Shown one piece after another: positions 28,801 to 35,090 of a stretch of 64,000 bases of DNA. Each line of letters begins with the position of its first letter. Positions within the stretch are counted from its first letter, which is position 1. Source of the stretch: Asterias amurensis (Eukaryota; Echinodermata; Asteroidea; Forcipulatida; Asteriidae); the NCBI RefSeq assembly GCF_032118995.1, contig NC_092663.1:8308001-8372000 (forward strand). Direction: 5' to 3'. Both the position numbers and the translations under genes were made by a program. Below the pieces are notes generated by a model. That model worked only from the letters and a program-made list of their open reading frames with translations. It searched no databases and had not been told where the DNA came from.

Positions 28801-31800
28801 CAGTCTGCGCTTTCAAGTATGTACCGTATTTTCCTGCGGATAAGACGCGTCTTATCTGACTTTTTAGACCCCAAAAACATCGATGCGTCTTATCTTTCGG
28901 TGCGCCTTGTCTGCTGACGATTGATTTTTTTTTAAGATCACTGCGTGAAATAAAAAATACCTTCATGTCCAGTTCAAATCAACGATCTTTGTGTGAAGAA
29001 TCCTTACTCAATAATGCGGTCGAACAAGGCTATTCAGACACTGTGACCGTATTTTCGTTCGAACAATGCCGCAATCCCCCAGACGGTCCAATTATTCCAA
29101 CAACGCTGCAACGTGTTTATTCCCCATGACCGTGCTTTCATTCCATTAATGCCGCAATGCGTCTAGCTTTCGGTCCAACAGACGTCGGCAGTGTACAAAC
29201 GTTTTCTGTGTGGCCGGGTATTCGTTCCGAAAACGATTGATAGTCAATAACTTCATACAAACGTCATGCACCCAACCGCTATTGTGTGGTAAACTTTGAG
29301 GGTTTATTTTATTGTATTGCTTCAAAACTTCGGGTAGGAACAGTTGTTAAAATCATGGTTGCCCTTGCATGAAACTTGCCTGTAAAATCAACGATGTCCA
29401 AGTTCAGACTCGAAAATCTCTCAAAACGACACAGAAAATTAGCCCCAAAACGCAACCGTTCCGAGGTCTGTAAATTTAATCACGCAACACAAAAGCAGAT
29501 ATCACGCCTATAGTCGTTGTTACTGTGAGTGTGACAATAAATACAAGAAACATTGAACGCTAGAAGGCGTTTTGGAACTTTGTTTAAACGCCCTCTATTG
29601 GTAAAAAATACGTGAACCAGCAATAAACGCATTGAGACAAGACTCGACTTGTCTGGGCTAGACTGCGCCCCTGTCTTTATCCGGAAGGTCCCTGCCGCTA
29701 GATCCAGTGATTCCCTTTGGATACAATGAACGTGCAGTGATATAGATGCCCAATAGTCACTGCTCTCAAGTCCGCAATGGAATTTGACTGCATACGTTCA
29801 GGCTATGTCTGGGCATGCTTGGGATCCGCACAGTCACGTGGGAATTTTGGCGCATTTCCAGGCAGCGCAAATGCGACGGCTTAGCGCAACCCGTCGGCGA
29901 ACATCGTTCAATACGGTGCCCACATGGTCGCCAACATCTGTTGTGCAATCTCGAGATTGAGCAGCGCAATCCACTGTGTACATGTGCATATTAATGTGCA
30001 TGCAGCGACATCCCGGCCGGAAGATACATTACTACACCCACACGCTACGTCCGTCTGTCGTTGCAATGTACCTGTATCAGCAAGGATCCTCGTAGTTTGT
30101 GGGGACGTCGGATGGATGTGTCCAGGGAGGCATTGTGTTCATGTTGCAAATAAAATTAACTTCAGACAGTGCGTGGACCATGGTTTCTGCCCGCTGATTG
30201 GGCCGAACTTTATGTTATTTACAATATACAGCGTTGGCTGATTGGATAAAGGTCGGTATACGTAGGTTCTCAAAGGCAACAAATTACGTCTTTGTGTCAA
30301 TGTACCGACAACGGGCGGCGCCAGGTGTTCTTTTGTTTGCGGTTAAACGTGCGCCTTGTGCGGCGGTGCGCCTTGTCTGCTGACGTTTGAATTTTTTTTT
30401 GTCATTTTAGCGTCCTGCGCCTTGTCCGCCGAGCGTCTTATCCGCAGGAAAATACGGTAGTGCACTGTGCTAAATAATTGACAAGAACCATCTCTGCCCT
30501 CACAGGTACCCATTTACGTCTTAAGTGGCTTGCTCAAGGACACAGCTGTGACCAGGACTCGAACCACACCCTGATGACTCAGCCAGCAGAATTTGAATTT
30601 GATGCACTAAACCTATCCACAACTTAAAACAGCTCGGCGAAATTGAGAATCTGTCCAATCAATAATGTGGCCATTCAAAACTTAAAGGAACACGTTGCCT
30701 TGGATCGGCCGAGTTGGTCTTTGAAAAGCGTTTGTAAACGTTTGTTATAAAATGCATCGATTAGAGAGATATTTTAAAAGAAGGATAACAATAATGATCC
30801 ACACGAATATCACTCAAAATTGAGTGGGTTTCCTTTTACCTCGTCGACTACGCGGTCAGCCATTTATGCGAGTCAAATTTTTGATTCCCATAAATGGCAG
30901 ACCATGTTAGTTCACAAAGTAAAAGGAAAACCCTGCAATTTCAAGGCAAATTTGTGTGCATCATTGTATTCTACTTTTAAAATATCTATCTAATTATACG
31001 ATTTTATAACAAATGGTTACAAACGCTTTTCAAAGACCAACTCGACCGATCCAAGGCAACGTGTTCCATTAAAGTCACCTGGAAGTGGTATTTTTTCAAA
31101 ATAAAGCTTTTGTCACTAATATATGTGTTTTGATGAGTGGAATGTGAATAAACAGTTAACTAAGGTTTTAAAAAATCAGTTCTTATGTTATTTACAAAAT
31201 TAAGAGTAGACCCCGACCCGAGAGGGCGCTGTTCGTGACGTCAATCGAGGCAGACTTTGCCTGTAATGCGTAGAGTAAACACAATTGCAAAGTACACGTA
31301 CGGACCAAGTCGTGAGTTTGTACGTTTCAAATTTTTTTGTTTTCCGGCAATGCCATCCAGGTGTATTGCTGCTGAATGCAGAAAAACACTTTTTGAAATG
31401 TAACAACTCACAAATTGGACGTACATGTACTTTGCACGTGTGTTTACTATACGCATTGCAGGCAAAGATTTACGTCACAAAAGAGGTAGGCGGAGTCAGC
31501 CCCCCAAACAACGTTATATATTTTTTTTAAACATATAAATCGTGACAAACAATTACTAAAAAATTTGTTTTATTGTTCGTAAGCATATACTCTTATGTTT
31601 GAAAGAAAATTTTTTTTATTTCCAGGTGACTTTAAGTCCATTTTAAGTTGGGACTACACTTGGCATGGGTAAAAGTACATGTAGTTGGGACCGCCATCAA
31701 TTTAGAGAGCAACGATGTTACTCAATCCAAACCTTGTTCTACTTCACTTCTTATAAACTTCACAGAGGCAACGAAGGTGATTGCCTCGATGCCCTGGTCA

Positions 31801-33858
31801 TTGCCTTGGGACTGTTGTAACTACACTTGACATGGGTAAAAACCAGTTGGGGCCGTCATCAAAAAAGGGAGTAATGACATTACTCAATTCCAACCTTTTT
31901 CTACTTCACTTCTTCTAGACGTCACGGAGGCAACTAAGGTGATTGCCTCGATGCCCTGGTCTTTGCCTTGGTGCCCTTGAAATGCAAAATTTACAACTTC
32001 AAGGAGAAAATGCCTTGGTGCCCTTGCCCTTTCAAACGCAAAGCATACAAGTTTGTGCAACATTAATGAAATGCCTTGAACTCACTTGCAAAATTGATGG
32101 TCACACTTTGTGGAGACTGGATCCTGCAACAAATCAAGGCTACAAGAGAAGAACAAAGTCAAATCAATATCATTCACTGTGGATTAGAATGATATATAAA
32201 CTATTTGTCGCCCTGCAAGTTGAAGTAGTAGCGGTCCATTCCCCTATTTAAAGGCAGTGGACACTATTGGTAATTACTCAAAATAATTATTGGCATAAAA
32301 CGTTTCTTGGTGATGAGTAATGGGGAGAGGTTGATGGTATAAAACATTGTGAGAAACGGCTCCCTCTGAAGTGTCATAGTTTTCGAGAAAGAAGTAATTT
32401 TACACGAATTTGTTTCGAGACCTCAGATTTAGAACTTGAGGTCTCGAAATCAACTATCTAAACGCACACATTTTCGTGTGACAAGGGTTATTATTTTTTT
32501 TTATTATCTCGCAACTTCGATGACCGATTGAGCTCAAATTTTCACAGGATCGTTATTTCATGCATATGTTGAGAAACACTAACTTTGCAGGCTAGTCTTT
32601 GACAATTACCAATAGTGTCCATTGCCTTTAATGCATCAACGCTGCAAAGGCAAATCTAACACTTGAACTCATGAGAGTTCAAAGGCTAAGCTTGTGATGA
32701 TTTTTATTGCGTGTGTGGACTTAAAATTCATTAAATTGAAACACAGAAAAACGATCGTTAGTGCAATAAATATGTGATGTTTCATCTTTGACAGAGAACC
32801 CAGCAAAACAAGGCTTTTCAGGCTTTTACCTTTGATCTTTATTATCATTTTGGGACATTTCTTGTGGCTTGGTGTTGTGAAAATCATAGCAAATTGTTGA
32901 TTCCCATCGTTAACTACGAAATATATATGGTGTGTTTTAGTATAGTACAAACCAAAGAAATTATTCATAAAAAAGAGTGGGTCTACGTTTTAGTTTGGGT
33001 TACTAATCTATACTTTCCTTCTTCCCGTTTGTTAAAAATCATCTTTTCTAAATGGGGCGTTTTACGACAAATTTTGAAAAAAGGAGTACCTACTGGTATC
33101 GTACTCACTACTCAGGCTTAGATTATAAGAACAGTAGTGAGTGGTGACTGATACGTGTATGACAAAATTCGAGAAAAAAAAGAGAGTACAGCGCCCAAGT
33201 AACTGGATCTTTTTGTTGTTAATATTTTGTTGTAAATTGTATGTCCATACTTATTTTAATTCATATATAACTTAAGTAGTGATAAGTTTATGTAAACCGT
33301 TGGCGTTTACTTCTTTGATTGAATCGTGTTGCGACACTGACTCTCTCGAGTCACTGACCATCTGAGTCACTGAGACTGAGAGTGAGACGAGACTGAGTGT
33401 GAGTCAACTGAAAAGTGAATGAACTAGTAGTACCTCAACACTCAAGTAGAAGTACATTCATTATTTCTACTTGTACACAATACAAAATTGGAATCAAAGA
33501 AAAGTAATAAAATAATAAAAAACACAAAGGAGTCATCATTTTTATTTTCATATTTGGTCCATGGGTCATGACTCAGTCATGCATGGCTCATCATGCAATT
33601 CCAAGTTTAATTGTCATTAATGACAATAAAAATATAATGATTAATTAATCATTCATTCATTGACTGTTCATTAAATAATGATTAATCATTGTATTTGTAT
33701 TTGTAGTATGTTACAAAAAAATACAAACAAGCAAGCAGAACACGTACTATACTAATATCATTATTTTCTATTTAGTATACCAACCATATCGAACATTCCA
33801 AGTTCTTCTGCATCTGTCCAACTGTTGCATTCACTCTCCTCAAGTTAGCTGCCGCCAT
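1996..33858 (-). CDS. BRCA1: BRCA1 ortholog, 15 coding exons, about 3206 aa
   Basis: BRCA1 pairs with BARD1 as a nuclear RING E3 ubiquitin ligase and acts in homologous recombination through PALB2 and phosphoprotein partners. Coding exons in transcript order: 33858-33785, 32139-32086, 28102-28022, 27302-27214, 26269-26172, 24407-24265, 21966-18104, 16489-13442, 12920-12820, 11621-10191, 7824-7737, 6867-6790, 5822-5643, 4167-4033, 2153-1996. I placed every junction by GT-AG signals and phase; the 9621 coding bases stay in frame from ATG to TGA. Residues 22-63 are the RING, about 2513-2540 the coiled coil and about 2984-3185 the tandem BRCT domains. Human BRCA1 has 1863 residues; the excess lies in the two giant central exons, rich in Ser, Glu, Lys and SQ/TQ sites and presumably disordered. 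Identity is certain. Individual splice sites, especially the weak donor after exon 1, need transcript support. Confidence 0.96.
2660..3042 (-). mobile_element. TTAA MITE, main family
   Basis: A full copy in the opposite orientation. The left end reads AGACACTGGACACTAATGG, the right end CCAATAGTGTCCACTGCCT, with TTAA on both sides. Confidence 0.88.
3103..3835 (+). mobile_element. two TTAA MITEs in tandem sharing one TTAA
   Basis: Copies at 3103-3465 and 3462-3835 lie head to tail, and the TTAA at 3462-3465 serves both. This arises when one copy inserts into the target-site duplication of another. Confidence 0.85.
4033..4676. repeat. intron 14 edge with 5'-truncated MITE (4528-4676)
   Basis: The segment 4528-4676 matches only the right half of the main MITE (CAAATTTTCACAGG through TCTTTGACAACTACCAA) and has a decayed end. 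The part 4033-4167 is coding (exon 14). Confidence 0.6.
5190..5365. mobile_element. palindromic GGGCCCAATTTCATAAAG-type MITE remnant
   Basis: The segment begins GGGCCCAATTTCATAAAGC and ends with ATGCTAAGCAAATTTTATAG, with internal text such as TTGGTTGGTAATTCTG shared with copies at 23731-24205, 40235-40415 and 41515-41766. It is non-coding and the right end is decayed. Confidence 0.6.
5853..6254 (-). mobile_element. TTAA MITE, main family, next to BRCA1 exon 13
   Basis: A full-length copy whose right end is disturbed by a small insertion (GTGTCACGCCGAGTGCCT). It starts about 30 bases upstream of the splice acceptor of the exon ending at 5822. Confidence 0.83.
6921..7190 (+). mobile_element. 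tRNA-derived SINE
   Basis: The head has an A-box-like TTGGCCGAGCAGATAGGAGC and a decayed B box (GTTTGAGTCACGG). It is followed by the family body AGCAAGACACTTAACCATTG and CTTCGGATGGGACGTAAAGC. A tRNA gene is unlikely because the head runs straight into the SINE body. Confidence 0.75.
8262..10125 (+). repeat. 104-bp satellite with 156-bp variants in BRCA1 intron 10
   Basis: About fifteen units, each containing CAAACTGTTGGACTCTGATT and CTGATCCCATGTAAAGC. Anchor positions 8619, 8723, 8827 and 8931 are exactly 104 apart. The steps 8931-9087, 9295-9451 and 9451-9607 are 156, where part of the unit is replaced by a segment containing AAGCGCTGTGATTTAG and an ATT run. The array ends about 65 bases from the exon starting at 10191. 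Confidence 0.93.
10191..12920 (-). CDS. BRCA1: BRCA1 exons 9 and 10: coiled coil, acidic repeats, start of BRCT1
   Basis: Exon 9 (12920-12820, 101 bp) encodes [14 protein letters not shown], like human GLSSQSDILTTQ. Exon 10 (11621-10191, 1431 bp, phase 0-0) starts [18 protein letters not shown] then MEADL, aligning without gaps with the human PALB2-binding coiled coil. After that come three 12-residue acidic repeats ([12 protein letters not shown]), four 6-residue repeats (TPADLC type) and a long Ser/Arg-rich linker. The exon ends in [14 protein letters not shown], the first strand of BRCT1. T2987-G2988 occupy the place of human Ser1655-Gly1656, which bind phosphoserine. Confidence 0.95.
11208..11402 (-). 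repeat. coding minisatellites inside BRCA1 exon 10
   Basis: Two adjacent arrays lie in the coding sequence: three 36-bp units (11295-11402, [12 protein letters not shown]) and four 18-bp units (11208-11279, TPADLC type). Both periods are multiples of three, so copy-number changes keep the frame. The near-identity of the units suggests recent slippage. Confidence 0.9.
13442..16489 (-). CDS. BRCA1: BRCA1 exon 8: second giant exon (3048 bp)
   Basis: This exon encodes residues 1468-2484. It opens with [20 protein letters not shown] and is Ser/Arg/Lys-rich. Near its end is a run of Glu and Asp followed by VIIPPTPP. The length is an exact multiple of three, so skipping it would keep the frame. No zinc finger or catalytic motif is visible. 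A separate gene is excluded because the phases join cleanly on both sides and its acceptor and donor are canonical. Confidence 0.9.
17281..18070 (-). mobile_element. TTAA MITE interrupted by another hairpin element
   Basis: The ends are a main-family MITE in reverse orientation (AGACACTGGACACTATTGG at left, CCAATAGTGTCCACTGCT at right). The body is split at about 17510 and resumes at about 17985. The whole lies in the intron between the two giant BRCA1 exons. Confidence 0.82.
17511..17985. mobile_element. hairpin-bearing insertion inside a MITE
   Basis: About 475 bp absent from other MITE copies. It carries a near-perfect long inverted repeat around 17829-17955 (ATGACTCCCTCGGTGATCCC versus its complement) centred on CGAGGAGAAGCCGAGG. 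A related head (ATAACACACC, TATTCTGGTTGG, TCACGTG) and hairpin recur at 61850-62200. Class unknown. Confidence 0.6.
18104..21966 (-). CDS. BRCA1: BRCA1 exon 7: first giant exon (3863 bp)
   Basis: This exon encodes residues 180-1468, the counterpart of the front of human exon 11. It is rich in Ser, Lys, Glu and SQ/TQ sites and has a strong basic cluster [13 protein letters not shown], a likely nuclear localisation signal. A motif of the form LLxALxxGSxG occurs twice, near residues 242-259 and 320-336. A second internal duplication follows the pattern [16 protein letters not shown] see no folded domain. Acceptor CCTTAAACAG and donor GTAAGT are both good. Confidence 0.92.
22100..22570. repeat. 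intronic region with a hairpin
   Basis: Within BRCA1 intron 6, 22466-22545 holds an inverted repeat: GAGGTGCATGCTGGTCTAGC and its complement GCTAGACCAGCATACACCTC separated by about 20 bases. Probably a foldback MITE; the outer ends were not defined. Confidence 0.55.
23731..24205. mobile_element. two adjacent palindromic GGGCC-AATTTCA MITEs
   Basis: One segment (about 23731-23910) begins AGGGCCAACTTTCATTGAGC and ends CTCTATAAAATTGGCTCC. A second (about 23910-24205) begins CCCAATTTCACAGACCTGC and ends GCAGCTCTATGAAACTGGGC. Each has inverted ends. They lie in intron 6, just before the exon at 24265-24407. Confidence 0.7.
24265..26269 (-). CDS. BRCA1: BRCA1 exons 5 and 6: linker
   Basis: There are two exons, 26269-26172 (98 bp) and 24407-24265 (143 bp), in phases 1-0 and 0-2. 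The first encodes a Pro/Ser/Gln-rich linker. The second contains [18 protein letters not shown], which aligns with human SVYIELGSDSSED at the same relative place. The rest is presumably unstructured. The intervening intron carries a truncated SINE (25790-26110). Confidence 0.85.
25790..26115 (+). mobile_element. 5'-truncated SINE
   Basis: The body matches the tRNA-derived SINE (GTGACACTTGTGTCC, CTTCGGATGGGACATAAAGC, AACCCAGTGCACTT) and ends with the tail GCGCCTTGAGTACATTGTAC. The tRNA-like head is missing. Confidence 0.75.
26536..26795 (-). repeat. inverted satellite units in BRCA1 intron 5
   Basis: About two and a half units of the 8262-10125 satellite in reverse complement (ACAGTTTGGGTGTTGAG, GGGATCAGGTATACCACCAT). 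They sit about 16 kb from the main array. Confidence 0.88.
26888..26960 (-). mobile_element. SINE tail fragment
   Basis: An AAT run followed by TTTCTATAGCGCCTAAC and TCTCTAAGCGCTCAATATT, which is only the tail module of the SINE/LINE family in reverse orientation. Confidence 0.6.
27214..27302 (-). CDS. BRCA1: BRCA1 exon 4: helix after the RING
   Basis: This 89-bp exon is the same size as human exon 6. It encodes [18 protein letters not shown] then [10 protein letters not shown], the C-terminal helix of the RING region that joins the BARD1 four-helix bundle. The closing DTGL is shared with human BRCA1. Confidence 0.93.
27440..27806. mobile_element. second TTAA-type MITE family, decayed copy
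   Basis: It runs from AGCCATTGGCCACTTTCGG to GTGTCCAATTACTTTAG and is related to 42524-42898 (shared CAATTCTCGATATCGAGAATT palindromic centre and CTTGAAATACTATTCC). It lies in BRCA1 intron 3, with decayed ends. Confidence 0.7.
28022..28102 (-). CDS. BRCA1: BRCA1 exon 3: end of RING
   Basis: This 81-bp exon encodes [15 protein letters not shown] then [13 protein letters not shown], corresponding to human exon 5 (78 bp; FCMLKLLNQKK and CPLCKNDITKR). It supplies C45, C60 and C63, completing the C3HC4 set. R70 aligns with human Arg71. One extra codon lies in the loop between the last two zinc-ligand pairs. Confidence 0.95.
28155..28568 (-). mobile_element. tRNA-derived SINE, nearly full length
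   Basis: On the minus strand it starts with TGGCCGAGCGGTTAAGA (A box) and a GGGTTCGAGTCAC-like B box, continues through the CTTCGGATGGGACGTAAAGG body and ends in GCGCTATATAAGAC followed by an ATT repeat tail. Confidence 0.85.
28600..30625 (-). mobile_element. second SINE subfamily split by a DNA transposon
   Basis: The outer parts (about 28770-28823 and 30458-30625) match the SINE at 52320-52660: CATCTCAGCTCCCTGG-GGAGTAT, then CAAGAACCATCTCTGCCC and ACAGGTACCCATTTAC. They are separated by the element at 28824-30457. Confidence 0.75.
28824..30457. mobile_element. non-autonomous TIR transposon, 1634 bp
   Basis: The left end CCGTATTTTCCTGCGGATAA is matched by the complementary right end TTATCCGCAGGAAAATACGG. 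Both ends are flanked by TA, consistent with a TA target duplication. An internal repeat GGTGCGCCTTGTCTGCTGAC occurs near both ends. The interior includes a GC-richer stretch (about 29740-30130) in which I recognise no intact transposase. Confidence 0.82.
30682..31072. mobile_element. palindromic TTAA MITE, AGGAACACGTTGCC family
   Basis: The whole element is nearly one inverted repeat: AGGAACACGTTGCCTTGGAT at left, ATCCAAGGCAACGTGTTCC at right, TTAA outside, and a centre around CCATTTATGCGAGTCAAATT. Other copies are at 47837-48226 and 59156-59546. Confidence 0.88.
31069..31635. mobile_element. TTAA MITE, AGTCACCTGGAA family
   Basis: The ends TTAAAGTCACCTGGAA and TTCCAGGTGACTTTAA are complementary. 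The left TTAA is shared with the preceding MITE. A second copy starts at 63683 and runs off the window. The body contains CCCCGACCCGAGAGGGCGCT. Confidence 0.85.
32086..32139 (-). CDS. BRCA1: BRCA1 exon 2: RING core
   Basis: This 54-bp exon encodes [17 protein letters not shown], matching human [17 protein letters not shown]. It supplies zinc ligands C37, H39 and C42. Its length and both intron phases equal those I recall for human exon 3. Acceptor TTCTTCTCTTGTAG and donor GTGAGT are both strong. Confidence 0.95.
32248..32631 (+). mobile_element. TTAA MITE, main family
   Basis: A full copy with intact ends (AGGCAGTGGACACTATTGG and CCAATAGTGTCCATTGCCT), located in BRCA1 intron 1, about 110 bases upstream of exon 2. 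Confidence 0.88.
33785..33858 (-). CDS. BRCA1: BRCA1 exon 1: start codon and first RING cysteines
   Basis: This exon has 74 coding bases. ATG is at 33858-33856, inside the favourable context GCCATGG. It encodes [17 protein letters not shown] followed by KNLECSIC, matching the human exon that ends in ILECPIC. C22 and C25 are the first zinc ligands, and I24 is the counterpart of human Ile26, used for E2 contact. The exon ends in phase 2 (ATA TG), as in human. The donor reads GTTGGT, a weak site, so an alternative donor or poor splicing is possible. The start is the only ATG upstream of the helix that packs on BARD1. Confidence 0.88.
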
Positions 33859-33939
33859 GGCTGATCAAGTTCTGCTCAACGCTCGATATGCAGCGACTGA
33901 ACGAGCAGCTACTGTTCCGACCCTTCTGCACAGCTCTAG
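33859..33939 (-). other. probable BRCA1 5' UTR segment
   Basis: On the minus strand, TTCTCTGCAG just above 33939 would be a good splice acceptor leading into an 81-base leader before the ATG. Human BRCA1 also has a non-coding first exon. No upstream exon could be placed. Confidence 0.35.
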
Positions 33940-35084
33940 CTGCAGAGAATGAGATAGATCTACACGGCGTCGAAGAGCGTTTGCCTTTCTCTAGTTTAAT
34001 TAGTTTGATGCCAATGTCACACCGTTTCGATATTCACCTTCATATTTCAAACTACATTACAAACCTCGAGATATGTTGATTTTCAAGAAAGATTGTTTAA
34101 ACTGGGTTAGATTTTACTTTTCAGCAAAATCTCCCGCGTAAGAGAATTTGATATTTTTTTATTTTTCCCGCAGAACGGGGTTGACTGGTACCATCTACAA
34201 AAAATATCATACATTATCATGATGACGTTTGCTGCTTTGAAAAGGGAACCAGATAAGTGTTATGCAACAAAAACTAAGTGTTGTTTGCGTTCTTTAAAAG
34301 TGTCATTTTTCGGGATTTGTTTTTTATTTTATTTTCTGGCACGATTTTAGCAAAACTGTTTAATGTAAGCTGACTCTTTATTTTGATGGCTTTCAATAAA
34401 TCATAATTTTGTCAACCATTTACTGAGGGCGCTGAGGCCCGTGTTTTTGTGCTCTTGCAAAATAGATCTGAGGAGGAAAAACCTGCTAGTAAAATTGAAT
34501 ACACTTGCTTAGTAACAAGTTTTATTTTTCAACAAGTAGGCTAGCGCCCTCGACGAACAACTTGCACAAAGATCAAGCAACTTAAGTAAACAAGTTCCAT
34601 CAATGTCAGAAGATTGAAATGGTAAGACGATTTTGTGGCTTACTTCTACAATATTGTCTTTATCATTGCTCTATGATCGCTGAGGACCAATTGGAATGTA
34701 AGTAAGCAATCAACACAGGTCATGAGGTTGGAACACCTCCGTCCATGGTTTTGAAGAGTGTTTTCTGTTTTCTAGGCACGTGAGTTTGAGTTGACAGAGT
34801 GCGTTGTTTAGGGGGCCGGCCGGGACGGTAGGAGGGGGGAGTTATATCGCGTAAATAAAGGTAATACAAAAAGGTAATCTAAATAAAGCATAGTTTGAGT
34901 AGGATGGGGTTACTCCTAGAACTATTTCGGTTTCGGCCTGCTAGACGATAGCCAGACGAAACCGAAATAGTTCTAGGAGTAGTAGTAGGATGGGGTGGGG
35001 TAGCTTCATAATCATATTCATAGAGAGGGATTAATTAATGCTGAATGTTCCTTTAAAAAAATTAAAGTTCATGATTTGTATTGG
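33940..35084. other. BRCA1 upstream region
   Basis: No coding sequence was recognised. It contains a perfect hairpin at 34913-34982 (ACTCCTAGAACTATTTCGG and its complement). A possible plus-strand donor near 34620 (AAATG|GTAAGA) could belong to an untranslated exon of the divergent gene, but this is weak. No TATA box could be assigned. Confidence 0.4.
34913..34982. repeat. perfect hairpin
   Basis: A 24-bp stem starting ACTCCTAGAACTATTTCGG, a loop of about 21 bases, then the exact complement. It lies in the presumed promoter interval of BRCA1. Confidence 0.85.
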
Positions 35085-35090
35085 TTGATA

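Noticed and set aside
29766..30241. Arg/Cys-rich frames inside the 28824-30457 element as a transposase
   Set aside because: I could not find a DDE triad or helix-turn-helix pattern. The GC-richer stretch may be decayed coding sequence, but that is not demonstrable here.
32669..32968. Minus-strand frame containing KKCPKM considered as the first BRCA1 RING exon
   Set aside because: It lacks the C-x2-C pair and the right phase. The exon at 33785-33858 (LECSIC, phase 2) fits exactly.
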